From: Gymnodinialimonas sp. 57CJ19
GTDB taxonomy: Bacteria > Pseudomonadota > Alphaproteobacteria > Rhodobacterales > Rhodobacteraceae
DNA: 64,000 nt
Assembly (NCBI RefSeq): GCF_038396845.1
Contig: NZ_CP151587.1
Location: forward strand, 3,694,001 to 3,758,000
Direction of reading: 5' to 3'
The notes beneath the pieces are model-generated. The model saw only the letters and a program-made list of their open reading frames with translations. It was not told the origin of the DNA and did not search any database. The translations under genes and the position numbers were made by a program. Below are positions 25,885 through 34,655 of the stretch, in pieces; within the stretch, counting starts at the first letter, position 1, and each line of letters begins with the position of its first letter.

Positions 25885-25964
25885 GGGCTGGCGAAGCCAG
25901 CCCCCTGCCGCGAAGCGGCCACCGCACGCGCGACAGCGCGTGCCCCTGCCCCGGCGGGGCAGGG
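25885..25964. terminator. Cluster of four tandem hairpins between convergent genes
   Basis: Four perfect stems follow one another in 80 bases: GGGCTGGC/GCCAGCCC (25885-25903), GCCGC/GCGGC (25907-25919), GCACGCGC/GCGCGTGC (25924-25943) and CCCTGCCCC/GGGGCAGGG (25944-25964). Loops are three or four bases. On the minus strand the leftmost stem is followed by TTATT. It probably acts as a two-way terminator between the small peptide gene and yqeY, although one stem would be enough for that. Confidence 0.65.
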
Positions 25965-25970
25965 TCTTAC

Positions 25971-26429
25971 TCAGTTCAAGCGGTCTTTGACCAACGGTCC
26001 AACCGCGCCAAAGTCCATCCGTCCGGCGTATTTGCCTTTCAATGCGCCCATGACCCGGCCCATATCACGGATGCTATCGGCCCCCGTCTCGGCAATTGCG
26101 GCGTCCACGGCCTTGGCGACTTCCGCCTCTGATAGCTGGCGCGGCAAGTATTCTTCGATCACCGCGATCTCGGCCTGCTCCTGCGCGGCCAGCTCCAGCC
26201 GCCCGCCCTCTTCGTAAACACGGGCGCTTTCCTGGCGCTGCTTCACCATCTTGGCCATGATCGCCAGCACCTCATCCTCGCCCACGCCATCGGCGTTCCC
26301 TTTGGCGCGGACTGCAATGTCTTGGTCCTTCACGGCGGCGTTGATCAGACGCAGCGTCGATAGACGCACCGTGTCCTTCTCGCGCATCGCGTTCTTGATT
26401 CCGTCGGTGATCTTGTTGCGCAAGCCCAT
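25971..26429 (-). CDS. GatB/YqeY domain protein
   Basis: A 152-residue YqeY-type protein, homologous to the tRNA-binding tail of GatB. Landmarks are the N-terminal GLRNKITDGIKNAMREKDTVRLSTLRLI, AIMAKMVKQRQESARVYEEGGR, EIAVIEEYLPRQLSEAEV and the C-terminal GADSIRDMGRVMGALKGKYAGRMD. The precise function in bacteria is unknown; a role in tRNA amidation has been suggested for the family. ATG 26429 gives the normal N-terminus. It is divergent from carA with 145 bases between. Confidence 0.93.
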   Translation of the reverse strand: MGLRNKITDGIKNAMREKDTVRLSTLRLINAAVKDQDIAVRAKGNADGVGEDEVLAIMAKMVKQRQESARVYEEGGRLELAAQEQAEIAVIEEYLPRQLSEAEVAKAVDAAIAETGADSIRDMGRVMGALKGKYAGRMDFGAVGPLVKDRLN

Positions 26430-26574
26430 GGTCGCATCCCAGGTGTGAAAATATTGAGCGCGATAGGTATGCGATCCGCAGCGATACAACAAGGCGCACC
26501 TTGACCGCGCGTCGGTGCGCCCATAAACCACCGAAAGTTTGCCCCGCCCCCTGCCACCTACCGGAGCCCTCCCC

Positions 26575-27729
26575 ATGTCCGATCACCCGACCGCCTGCCT
26601 TGTCCTTGCCGATGGCACCATCTTTTACGGAAAGGGCTTCGGCGCCACGGGCATCCGGGTGGCCGAGCTGTGCTTCAACACCGCCATGACCGGCTACCAG
26701 GAGATCATGACCGATCCCTCCTATGCGGGCCAGATCGTGACGTTTACCTTCCCCCATATCGGCAACACCGGCACCACATCCGAGGATGATGAAACAGCCG
26801 ATCCCGTCGCCGAGGGGATCGTGGTGAAATGGGACGTGACCGAGCCTTCCAACTGGCGGGCGCAGGCCCATTTGGTCGATTGGATGACCCGCACGGGCCG
26901 GGTGGGCATCGGCGGCGTGGATACACGGCGCCTGACCCGTGAAATCCGCCAGCAGGGCGCGCCCCACGTGGCCCTTGCCCATGACCCGGATGGCAATTTC
27001 GACATCGAAGCGATGGTCGCTGCCGCGCGCGGGTTTGCCGGGCTTGAAGGGGTCGATCTGGCCAAGGACGTGACCTGCGCCCAAAGCTACCGTTGGGACG
27101 AGATGCGGTGGGCCTGGCCCGAAGGCTATACCAAACGCGAAGGGGCGGCCCCCAAGGTTGTGGCTCTGGATTACGGCGCGAAACGCAACATTCTGCGCTG
27201 CCTTGCCAGCGCCGGTATGGATGTGACCGTCATGCCCGCCACTGCTACGGCGGAAGAGGTACTTGCCCAATCCCCCGACGGTGTCTTTTTGTCCAACGGC
27301 CCCGGCGATCCGGCGGCCACGGGCGCATATGCAGTCCCGATGATCAAGAGCGTCCTAGAGGCGGAAATCCCCGTCTTCGGCATCTGCCTTGGTCACCAGA
27401 TGCTTGCGCTGGCCCTGGGGGCACGGACCGTGAAGATGAACCACGGCCACCACGGCGCGAACCATCCGGTGAAGGATCTGACGACCGGCAAGGTCGAAAT
27501 CACCTCGATGAACCACGGCTTCACCGTGGACAGCCAAACGCTTCCCGAAGGGGTCTCGGAAACCCATGTCAGCCTCTTTGACGGGTCCAACTGTGGCATC
27601 GCCGTGGAGGGCAAACCGATCTTCTCGGTGCAGCACCACCCCGAGGCAAGCCCCGGCCCGCAAGACAGCTTCTACTTGTTCGAACGCTTCGCCGAGGCCG
27701 TCAACGCAAGCGCGAAGGCCCACGCATAA
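26575..27729 (+). CDS. carA: Carbamoyl-phosphate synthase small subunit
   Basis: A 384-residue glutaminase subunit that supplies ammonia to CarB for carbamoyl phosphate, feeding arginine and pyrimidine synthesis. The N-terminal domain has LVLADGTIFYGKGFG and FNTAMTGYQEIMTDPSYAGQ. The class I amidotransferase domain has FLSNGPGDP, the nucleophile Cys in FGICLGHQM, and the His-Glu pair in SVQHHPEASPGP. ATG 26575 follows CGGAGCCCTCCCC. carB is not in the window, so the two genes are separated in this genome. Confidence 0.97.
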   Translation: MSDHPTACLVLADGTIFYGKGFGATGIRVAELCFNTAMTGYQEIMTDPSYAGQIVTFTFPHIGNTGTTSEDDETADPVAEGIVVKWDVTEPSNWRAQAHLVDWMTRTGRVGIGGVDTRRLTREIRQQGAPHVALAHDPDGNFDIEAMVAAARGFAGLEGVDLAKDVTCAQSYRWDEMRWAWPEGYTKREGAAPKVVALDYGAKRNILRCLASAGMDVTVMPATATAEEVLAQSPDGVFLSNGPGDPAATGAYAVPMIKSVLEAEIPVFGICLGHQMLALALGARTVKMNHGHHGANHPVKDLTTGKVEITSMNHGFTVDSQTLPEGVSETHVSLFDGSNCGIAVEGKPIFSVQHHPEASPGPQDSFYLFERFAEAVNASAKAHA

Positions 27730-27837
27730 GGCGATGCGGGCCTCGCTCTGAGGGGCCGTTTACCTTTTCTTAACTGATTTTGCAGAACAATCGGCGCAGG
27801 GATCTAATCCGCTCGTCGAAAGGAACGCACCAAGGTT

Positions 27838-29865
27838 ATGGATGGAGACGCGCCCGATGCCATGCGGCGCGACACGCTTGATGTCGCAGAAGACTCCGCT
27901 CTGGCGCATCCAATTACCCGTGCAATCCCCCATGAGCCGCCCCCCAAACGCCCCCGCGACGAGACGGCGCTTTTGCGTGCGCTGCTGTTGGAACGTGGAC
28001 TTGCGGGCTTGGACCACATTCTCCGGGCTGAAGCCGCGATGCGGGGAACGTCTTTGTCCCTTGGTCAGGTCCTGACGTTTCAAGGGGCCATCAGCGAGGC
28101 AGAGCTTCTGTCTATGCTATCGCAAATATATGACGTGGGGATCGCTGACCTTGCGAGCGAGCGGCCTGCCCCTTCCCTTGCTGCAAAACTGCCCGCGGAC
28201 GTCGCGATCGCGTCCGAGGTGGTGGTCTGGAAGCAGGCGGGCTCGGCTTTGGTTGTCGCCACCACAAGGCCGGACCGGGTGCACGTGCTGCACGCGCATC
28301 TGCCAGACGTCCGGCGCATCGTTCCCGTCCTCGCCCCGCGCGCCCAGATCATCGAGGCGCAACGCGCCGTCTACGGGAGGGAACGCGCCCGCGTCGCGGA
28401 AGGGCGCGCGCCGGAAAAACATTCCTGTCGCTCGTGGCGCGGGTACGCTTTGGGCCGCTATATCCTTGCAGCCACGATCCTTGGCCTCATCGTGTTGCTG
28501 CTGGCTCCGCTTGCCCTGTCCGAGGTTGTATTTGGCGTCGCCATCGTTGTACTCATTGGCAATTCCGTTCTGAAACTCTCGGCCTTCGCGCAATGCTTGC
28601 GCAGCGAGGCGCATTCCCCCTCCCCCCCTCAGAGCGCGGCGCGATTACTGCATTTGCCGACCGTCAGCATCCTTGTCCCCCTGTTCAAGGAACCCGAAGT
28701 GGCTGGGGCGCTCGTGGAACGCCTGCGCCGGATCGACTACCCGCGCGAGCGCCTCGATATCATTTTAGCCGTGGAAGAGGACGACCCCCTGACCCTGAAG
28801 GCCCTGCGCAAGGGCAGCTTACCGACGTGGATGCGGGCGGTGATCGTGCCCCGTGGCAGCCCGCAAACCAAGCCGCGCGCGTTGAACTATGTCCTCAATT
28901 ACGCAAGGGGCGAGATCATCGGCATTTATGATGCCGAGGATCGACCAGAGCCCGATCAAATCCACCGCGTCGTGCAACACTTCTCTACGGCGCCCGCCAA
29001 GGTCGCCTGCCTGCAAGGGCGGTTGGATTACTATAACGCCCGTCACAATTGGCTAAGCCGCTTGTTTACCGTGGAATATGCCGCTTGGTTCAGGGTGCTT
29101 TTGCCCGGCGTCCAGAAGATGGGCCTTGTGGTGCCCCTTGGCGGAACCACGGTCTTCCTGCGTCGCACTGTGCTTGAGGCCGTCGGCGCATGGGACGCTC
29201 ACAACGTGACCGAGGATGCAGAACTTGGGCTGCGTTTGGCGCGCTCTGGCTATCTTACGGAAATTGTCGAGACCACCACGTTTGAGGAAGCAAACGCCGC
29301 CGTTTTGCCTTGGGTGAAACAGCGCTCTCGGTGGCTCAAGGGCTATTTGATGACCTATGGCGCCGCGATGCGGCGCCCCGCAGTGCTTTTACGTGACCTT
29401 GGCGCATGGCGATTTTTCTGGCTTCAGATCCAGTTCGTGGGGGCGGTTCTCGGCTTTCTGTCTGCACCGCTCTTGTGGAGCTTCATGGTGAAGCCGTTCG
29501 GCATCTGGCACCCGTTGGATGCGGTGCTGTCGCCCTTCGCCTATGGGGTGCTCGCGACGATCATGTTGGTGGGGCTGTTCGGCTCTGTCGCGATTTCGAT
29601 CTACGCCTGCCGCGCAAAACATCTGCGCCACCTCCGCGCTATCACACCGTTGGTGGAGCCTTACTACCTGTTTGGCACCATCGCCGCTTGGATCGGCTTG
29701 TTTGAACTGATGGTGAAGCCGTTCTTCTGGGCCAAGACCACCCATGGAAATTTCGGAGCCTCGCATCCAGACACGGACGACGTGGGGGTGTTGGAGGAGG
29801 TGACTAGCTCCGCTGCGCCTCTTCCCGCAGGCGGACTTGGAACGCGGTCGATAGATGCGCCTTGA
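27838..29865 (+). CDS. Family 2 membrane glycosyltransferase with N-terminal MshEN/GspE-N-like domain
   Basis: A 675-residue protein in two parts. Residues about 75-180 resemble the MshEN (GspE N-terminal) fold: SLGQVLTFQGAISEAELLSML, KLPADVAIASEVVV, LVVATTRPD and the end VPVLAPRAQIIEAQRAVYG. Two transmembrane helices follow near 207-245. A processive-type GT2 catalytic domain runs from about 273: TVSILVPLFKEPE, YDAEDRPEP (364-372), TEDAELGLRL (458-467) and QRSRW (495-499). C-terminal membrane helices follow. It probably makes or exports a polysaccharide. MshEN domains can bind c-di-GMP, and E. coli NfrB is a comparable fusion with the domain at the other end. The 3' end overlaps a convergent regulator gene by 62 bases. 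Confidence 0.88.
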   Translation: MDGDAPDAMRRDTLDVAEDSALAHPITRAIPHEPPPKRPRDETALLRALLLERGLAGLDHILRAEAAMRGTSLSLGQVLTFQGAISEAELLSMLSQIYDVGIADLASERPAPSLAAKLPADVAIASEVVVWKQAGSALVVATTRPDRVHVLHAHLPDVRRIVPVLAPRAQIIEAQRAVYGRERARVAEGRAPEKHSCRSWRGYALGRYILAATILGLIVLLLAPLALSEVVFGVAIVVLIGNSVLKLSAFAQCLRSEAHSPSPPQSAARLLHLPTVSILVPLFKEPEVAGALVERLRRIDYPRERLDIILAVEEDDPLTLKALRKGSLPTWMRAVIVPRGSPQTKPRALNYVLNYARGEIIGIYDAEDRPEPDQIHRVVQHFSTAPAKVACLQGRLDYYNARHNWLSRLFTVEYAAWFRVLLPGVQKMGLVVPLGGTTVFLRRTVLEAVGAWDAHNVTEDAELGLRLARSGYLTEIVETTTFEEANAAVLPWVKQRSRWLKGYLMTYGAAMRRPAVLLRDLGAWRFFWLQIQFVGAVLGFLSAPLLWSFMVKPFGIWHPLDAVLSPFAYGVLATIMLVGLFGSVAISIYACRAKHLRHLRAITPLVEPYYLFGTIAAWIGLFELMVKPFFWAKTTHGNFGASHPDTDDVGVLEEVTSSAAPLPAGGLGTRSIDAP

Positions 29866-30439
29866 GCGCATTGGCCGCGCGGTCTCCGTCACGGGCAGAG
29901 ATCGCGTCAACTATGGCCGCGTGTTCTTCCAGTGCGACCGCCCCACGCCCCTCTGCCGCCAGAGAAGTCCGCGCCATCAACGCCATGGAGCGGTAGACGA
30001 GGTCCAACTGCTGCACCAGATAGCGGTTGTGCGAGGCAAGGTGGATCTGGTGATGAAAGCGCCGATTTGCGCGCGCCAGTGTTTCCGGGTCCGCCACCAG
30101 CGCCCGATCCTGTTCCACCATATCATACAGCACGGCGATTTCCTCGGTCGCCGCATGTTGCGCGGCGAGCCTTGCGGCCAAGCCTTCCAGTTCTTGGCGG
30201 ACCGCATAGAGCTCGGCCATTTGCGCGTGATCCAGCGAGGCCACGATCAACGAGCGGCCATCCCGGGTCAGCAGGGATTGGGTTTCGAGCCGTTGCAATG
30301 CCTCACGGATCGGCGTGCGGCTGACGCCGAACCGGTCGGCCAGCTCACTTTCCACCAGACGCGAGCCGGGCCGGTACACGCCCCCATCAATCGCCTCCAG
30401 GATCATTGCATAGGCGTCTTTCTGCCCCACATCACTCAT
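29804..30439 (-). CDS. GntR-family regulator with FCD domain
   Basis: A 211-residue FadR/VanR-type regulator. The N-terminal winged helix is seen in AYAMILEAIDGGVYRPGSRL, ESELADRFGVSRTPIREALQ and TQSLLTRDGRSLIVASLD. The FCD domain follows with ELYAVRQELEGLAARLAA, RANRRFHHQIHLASHN (metal-type His residues) and EHAAIVDAISARDGD. The ATG lies divergent from a HAD hydrolase, 99 bases away, while the 3' end overlaps the glycosyltransferase gene by 62 bases. Ligand and targets are unknown. Confidence 0.88.
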   Translation of the reverse strand: MSDVGQKDAYAMILEAIDGGVYRPGSRLVESELADRFGVSRTPIREALQRLETQSLLTRDGRSLIVASLDHAQMAELYAVRQELEGLAARLAAQHAATEEIAVLYDMVEQDRALVADPETLARANRRFHHQIHLASHNRYLVQQLDLVYRSMALMARTSLAAEGRGAVALEEHAAIVDAISARDGDRAANALKAHLSTAFQVRLREEAQRS

Positions 30440-30538
30440 CGCGAAATCGTCCCCTTATCAAGGCCGTGGACGCTAAGCGCCGGTCCGGTCCCTGTCCAGT
30501 GGCTTGCGCAGGTGCCCGCGGGGGCGTAGGCCTCTGGG

Positions 30539-31180
30539 ATGGCACAATTAACCGATATCGACACATGGGTCTTTGACCTCGACAACACGCTGTATCCGCC
30601 GGATATGGCGTTATTCCCGCAGGTTAACGCCAAGATGGCCGCCTATGTGTGCAAGGTGCTTGGGGTGACGCTGGATGAGGCCAACATACTGCGGCGAGAG
30701 TATTACCTGACCCATGGCACGACCCTTGCCGGTTTGATGCTCAACCATGACATTGATCCAGAACCCTATCTGCTGGATGTCCACGACATTGATTTTTCGG
30801 TCCTGTCGCCTGATCCGGCCCTTGCCACCGCAATCAAGGCCCTGCCGGGGCGCAAAATCATCTACACCAACGGCACCGCCCCCTACGCCGAGGCCGTCAC
30901 CCACGCCCGCGGGCTGGAGGGGGTATTCGACGCGATTTATGGCGTGGAACATGCCGACTACCATCCCAAGCCATCACCCAAAGCCTTCGAGACGGTTTTC
31001 GGAAAAGAGGCGCTGCCTCACACCAAGGCCGCGATGTTCGAGGATGAAGCCCGCAACTTGCGCGTGCCCCATAGCCTTGGGCTGACCACAATTCACGTGG
31101 CCCCGGAGCCGGAGGAACAGGAATTCATCCACCACGGCACGGCGGATTTGGCGCAGTTCCTACAGGCGCTGCCGCGCTAA
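30539..31180 (+). CDS. HAD-family hydrolase, pyrimidine 5'-nucleotidase type
   Basis: A 213-residue phosphatase of the HAD superfamily, close to the SDT1/YjjG-like pyrimidine nucleotidase group. Motif I is FDLDNTLYPP with the nucleophile Asp, motif II is IIYTNGT, and motif III/IV are the Lys in HPKPSPKAF and FEDEARNL. The start ATG begins MAQLTDIDTWVFDLDNTLYP. It probably acts on nucleotides in the cytosol; the exact substrate cannot be read off. The UbiH-like gene follows 73 bases downstream. Confidence 0.88.
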   Translation: MAQLTDIDTWVFDLDNTLYPPDMALFPQVNAKMAAYVCKVLGVTLDEANILRREYYLTHGTTLAGLMLNHDIDPEPYLLDVHDIDFSVLSPDPALATAIKALPGRKIIYTNGTAPYAEAVTHARGLEGVFDAIYGVEHADYHPKPSPKAFETVFGKEALPHTKAAMFEDEARNLRVPHSLGLTTIHVAPEPEEQEFIHHGTADLAQFLQALPR

Positions 31181-31253
31181 CCCCCGTGTGTGTTTCCACG
31201 CCCGAGACACAACGCCGCTTTTCCCCGAAGGCGGCAGGGCCTACATCTTGCCC

Positions 31254-32459
31254 ATGAATGACGTGCAGGACATCGATGTTTTCATTTCCGGCGGCGGTGT
31301 CGCGGGCCTTGCTGCAACCGTGGCCTTTGCCCAGGCGGGTTTCACGACGCTTTGCGCGGATCCTGCCCCCCCGGTGATAGCAAGGGAAGAGGCGGGCGCG
31401 GACCTGCGCACGACGGCATTTTTGCAACCCGCACAAGCGTTTCTGGAGAGAATTGGCCTGTGGACGCGCTTTGCCTCCCTGGCCACGCCATTGCAGGTCA
31501 TGCGTATCGTGGATGCGGGCGGGGACGCGGGCGAGGCGCGGGCGAGCCATGATTTCCGTGCGGCAGATATCTCGGATCTGCCGTTTGGGTGGAACTTGCC
31601 GAATTGGGTGTTGCGGCGCGAAATGGTCGCCCATATCGCCACCCTGCCCCACGCCCGGTTTCTGCCCGGAACCGGCACGGCCCATGTGATGACGAGAGAG
31701 ACAGAGGCGCGGGTCACCTTGAGCGACGGCATGCGCCTTCGGGCCAAACTGATCGTCGCGGCCGACGGCCGCTCCTCTCCGGTGCGCGAGGCGGCGGGGA
31801 TCGGGGTGCGCACAACGCGCTACGGGCAGAAGGCACTGGCCTTTGCGGTGACCCATGATGCGCCCCACGAGAATGTATCGACCGAGGTCCATCGCAGCGG
31901 CGGGCCGTTCACATTGGTGCCATTGCCAGATCATGAGGGGCGGCCCTGTTCGGCGGTGGTCTGGATGGAACGCGGGCCCGAGGTTGTGCGGTTGGCGGGA
32001 TTGTCGGAAGCCGCGTTCGAGGAAGAAATGACAGCAAGATCGGCCGGGCTGTACGGGGCGTTGAAACTGGCGTCACGGCGCAGTGTTTGGCCGATCATCA
32101 GCCAGATCGCCGATCAGATGGCCGCCGAGCGCATCGCCTTGGTGGCAGAAGCGGCCCATGTGGTGCCGCCGATCGGGGCACAGGGGCTCAACATGAGTCT
32201 TGCCGATATTGCATCGTTGCTGAGTACCGCGGAGGCGGGTCGCGATGATCCGGGCCGGGCGGAAGAATTGGCAAGATATGCCCGCGCCCGTCACGCCGAG
32301 GTTCGGGCCCGAGTGACCGGGATCGACGCGCTGAACCGAGCCTCGATGGCCGACGCGAAGGGCTTGCGGAATATGCGGTTGCAGGCGTTGAATGGGTTGT
32401 ATGCCGTGGCCCCCGTCCGACACATGTTGATGCGGGCGGGACTTGGGGCCAAGGGCTGA
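31254..32459 (+). CDS. FAD-dependent monooxygenase, UbiH/UbiF (ubiquinone hydroxylase) family
   Basis: The 401-residue flavoprotein hydroxylates the ring of ubiquinone precursors if the family assignment holds. It has the FAD dinucleotide fold GGGVAGLAATVAFAQAG near residue 13, the DG motif LIVAADGRSSPVRE near 165, and the GD-type motif in the form VAEAAHVVPPIGAQGLNMSLAD, where the usual GDAAH is EAAH. UbiH, UbiF and UbiI differ mainly in ring position, and I cannot choose between them. The start at 31254 (MNDVQDIDV) was preferred over an in-frame upstream one with no family-like sequence. Confidence 0.88.
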   Translation: MNDVQDIDVFISGGGVAGLAATVAFAQAGFTTLCADPAPPVIAREEAGADLRTTAFLQPAQAFLERIGLWTRFASLATPLQVMRIVDAGGDAGEARASHDFRAADISDLPFGWNLPNWVLRREMVAHIATLPHARFLPGTGTAHVMTRETEARVTLSDGMRLRAKLIVAADGRSSPVREAAGIGVRTTRYGQKALAFAVTHDAPHENVSTEVHRSGGPFTLVPLPDHEGRPCSAVVWMERGPEVVRLAGLSEAAFEEEMTARSAGLYGALKLASRRSVWPIISQIADQMAAERIALVAEAAHVVPPIGAQGLNMSLADIASLLSTAEAGRDDPGRAEELARYARARHAEVRARVTGIDALNRASMADAKGLRNMRLQALNGLYAVAPVRHMLMRAGLGAKG

Positions 32460-32482
32460 TTTTTCGATATTTATGAAAAGAT

Positions 32483-32507
32483 GAAGCAGGGTGTTGCGCC
32501 CTGCTTC
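32483..32507. terminator. Bidirectional terminator between convergent genes
   Basis: A perfect 9-base stem GAAGCAGGG/CCCTGCTTC with a 7-base loop lies in the 60-base gap between the UbiH-like gene (plus) and the aminotransferase gene (minus). On the minus strand it is followed by TCTTTTC, so it works best in that direction. Confidence 0.75.
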
Positions 32508-32519
32508 TGGGGTTTCGGA

Positions 32520-33650
32520 TTATGGAAAGACCTGGTCCAGCGCGGTTTGCAGGCGGGCGAGTGCTGCATCGACGTCATAGAGTTTGTCGAGCCCGAATAG
32601 GCCGAGGCGGAAGGTCATGAAGTCCGAGGGCTCGTCCACCGCGAGGGGGACGCCCGCGGCGATCTGCATCCCGAGGGCAGCGAACTTGGCGCCGGATTTG
32701 ATCTCGGGGTCGTTGGTATAGCTGACGACGACACCGGGGGCGCCGAAGCCGTCGGCTGCGACGGGAAGGATGCCTTTGGCTTTGAGCATCGCGCGAGCGC
32801 CGTTGCCGAGGGCCCATTGGGCGTCTTTTAGTTTATCGAAGCCGTAGTCACGGGTTTCCAACATCGTGTCCCGGAAGGCCCGAAGGGCATCGGTTGGCAT
32901 GGTTGCGAGGTAGGCGTGGCCGCCGTTTTCATAGGCGAGCATGATGTTGTGCCAAGCCTTGAGGTCGCCCGCGAAGGAGTTCGACGTGGTTTCCTGCATC
33001 CGGGCCACGGCGCGGTCCGACATCATCACGAGGCCCGCGCAGGGCTGAGAGGACCAGCCTTTCTGGGGGGCGGAGAGCAGGACGTCGACGCCGGAAGCTT
33101 TCATATCGACCCAAGCGCAGCCCGATGCGATGCAATCCAGAACCATCAGCGCGCCGACCTCATGGGCGGCAGCGGCGAGGGCCTTGATATAGTCATCGGG
33201 CAAGATCACTCCGGCGGAGGTTTCCACGTGGGGGGCAAAGACGATACCGGGTTTCGTCTCGCGGATTTTGGCGGTGACTTCCTCGATCGGGGCGGGTGCG
33301 AAGGGGGATTGGGCGTCGTTGCCTGTGGGGCGCGCCTTCATCACCGTGACGTTGCCTGCAAAGCCGCCAGCATCGAGGATTTGCGACCACCGGAAAGAGA
33401 ACCAGCCGTTGCGCACCACGAGGACATCTTCGTTTTGGGCAAACTGGCGGGCCACGGCCTCCATCCCGAAGGTGCCGCCACCGGGCACAAGGGCCACCGC
33501 GTCGGCGTTGTAGACGTCTTTCAAAATCGAAGAGATGTCGGTCATTACCGTCTGGAAGCTGGCAGACATGTGGTTAAGGGAGCGGTCGGTGAAGACGACC
33601 GAATATTCCAGCAGGCCATCGGGGTCGATTGTGTCGAGCAGGGCGTTCAT
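32520..33650 (-). CDS. Class V PLP aminotransferase (alanine/serine-glyoxylate type)
   Basis: A 376-residue class V aminotransferase. Landmarks are ALVPGGGTFGMEAVARQF near residues 53-70, the PLP-contact VLDCIASGCAWVDM (Asp), and the Schiff-base Lys in LLSAPQKGWSSQPCAG. The latter two match the alanine-glyoxylate / purine-catabolic glyoxylate aminotransferase group. The C-terminus ends SDFMTFRLGLFGLDKL. Which amino donor it uses cannot be seen. It lies 69 bases downstream of two overlapping Lrp/AsnC genes on the same strand, so it is probably in their operon or regulated by them. Confidence 0.87.
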   Translation of the reverse strand: MNALLDTIDPDGLLEYSVVFTDRSLNHMSASFQTVMTDISSILKDVYNADAVALVPGGGTFGMEAVARQFAQNEDVLVVRNGWFSFRWSQILDAGGFAGNVTVMKARPTGNDAQSPFAPAPIEEVTAKIRETKPGIVFAPHVETSAGVILPDDYIKALAAAAHEVGALMVLDCIASGCAWVDMKASGVDVLLSAPQKGWSSQPCAGLVMMSDRAVARMQETTSNSFAGDLKAWHNIMLAYENGGHAYLATMPTDALRAFRDTMLETRDYGFDKLKDAQWALGNGARAMLKAKGILPVAADGFGAPGVVVSYTNDPEIKSGAKFAALGMQIAAGVPLAVDEPSDFMTFRLGLFGLDKLYDVDAALARLQTALDQVFP

Positions 33651-33719
33651 GGTGTGATCCTCCGTTTGGCGTATGGATAGGGTGCCGGGGGCGGAGGGAC
33701 AAGAGCGAGAGGGCGGGCG

Positions 33720-34175
33720 TCAAAGGGGTCCGGGGCGCTGTTCTTCGGAGAGCAGCACGTTGGCCTCCACATTACCGACGGAAGGCAGTGTCATGATGCG
33801 GCGCCGCAGGACGCGCTCAAAATCCGCCAGATCACGGGCGACCACGCGCAGGCGATAATCATAAAGGCCAAGAACATGTTCCACGGTCTGCACTTCGGGG
33901 ATCGCGGTGATGGCGCGTTCAAAATCCTCCAGGCTGACACGGGATTTCGTCGCCAGTTTCACCCCAAGAAACACCGTCACGCCAAAGCCGATGGCGGCGG
34001 CATCGAGGTCCAACCTACGCCCCGATATCACGCCGCTTTCGGTCAGGCGTTTGATCCGACGCCATGCAGCCGGTTGGCTGAGGTCCACGCGGCGGCCGAC
34101 CTCGGACGCTTTCAGGGTCGCATCTTGGGAAAGCAGGCGAAGGATCGCCAGATCGGTGTCATCAACGTCCATCAT
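33720..34175 (-). CDS. Lrp/AsnC-family regulator (second of a tandem pair)
   Basis: A 151-residue Lrp/AsnC protein. Residues about 4-60 form the helix-turn-helix, with LAILRLLSQDATLKASEVGRRV and SQPAAWRRIKRLTESGVI. A RAM effector domain follows, with FLGVKLA, ERAITAIPEVQTVEHVLG, YDYRLRVVARDLADFERV and TLPSVGNVEA. The ATG overlaps the stop of the upstream Lrp gene by 4 bases. The two proteins are the same length but differ in sequence, which would suit a heteromer. Confidence 0.9.
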   Translation of the reverse strand: MMDVDDTDLAILRLLSQDATLKASEVGRRVDLSQPAAWRRIKRLTESGVISGRRLDLDAAAIGFGVTVFLGVKLATKSRVSLEDFERAITAIPEVQTVEHVLGLYDYRLRVVARDLADFERVLRRRIMTLPSVGNVEANVLLSEEQRPGPL

Positions 34176-34627
34176 AGGGGATAGCTCATGGAATGCTTCA
34201 GGGAGGCAACCTGCATCAGCGCCTCGATATCAGCCATATGGGGCAGCGTCAGAATGCTGTCGCGGTAGAGCTGCTGATAGGCGGCAAGGTCGCGGGCGAT
34301 GATCTTGAGGCGCGCATCGACGCGGCCCAGGAAAGTCTGGATTTCGATCACCTCGGGCACCTTGCGGGCCTGGGCGAGGAATTCATCGAAGGCGCGAGGA
34401 TTGGTTTTGTCGATCGTGATCCGCAATGAGACCTCGACCTCGAACCCCAAGGCACGCCAGTCGATCACGGCGCGTTGGCCGCGTAGGATGCCCGTGGTTT
34501 GCAGCTTTTCCAGCCGTTTATAAGCGCCGGCCAAGGGAATACGGGCGGCTTCAGCCAGATCACCGACCGATTGTGCGGGGTCGGCTTGCAGCTGGCGCAG
34601 GAGGCGGCGATCAATGTCATCGAGCAT
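34172..34627 (-). CDS. Lrp/AsnC-family regulator (first of a tandem pair)
   Basis: The protein has 151 residues from MLDDIDRRLLRQLQADPAQS. The helix-turn-helix is in DLAEAARIPLAGAYKRLEKL, and the RAM domain has VEVSLRITIDKTN, EVIEIQTFLGRVDARLKIIA and TLPHMADIEAL. The shorter start at 34627 was chosen because the extra 15 residues upstream are not family-like. It is divergent from ilvC with a dyad-rich gap of 132 bases, and it probably controls ilvC and its own operon, as Lrp proteins often do for branched-chain amino-acid genes. Confidence 0.9.
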   Translation of the reverse strand: MLDDIDRRLLRQLQADPAQSVGDLAEAARIPLAGAYKRLEKLQTTGILRGQRAVIDWRALGFEVEVSLRITIDKTNPRAFDEFLAQARKVPEVIEIQTFLGRVDARLKIIARDLAAYQQLYRDSILTLPHMADIEALMQVASLKHSMSYPL

Positions 34628-34655
34628 GGAAATTCCGAAAATTGAAGCATCAGCG

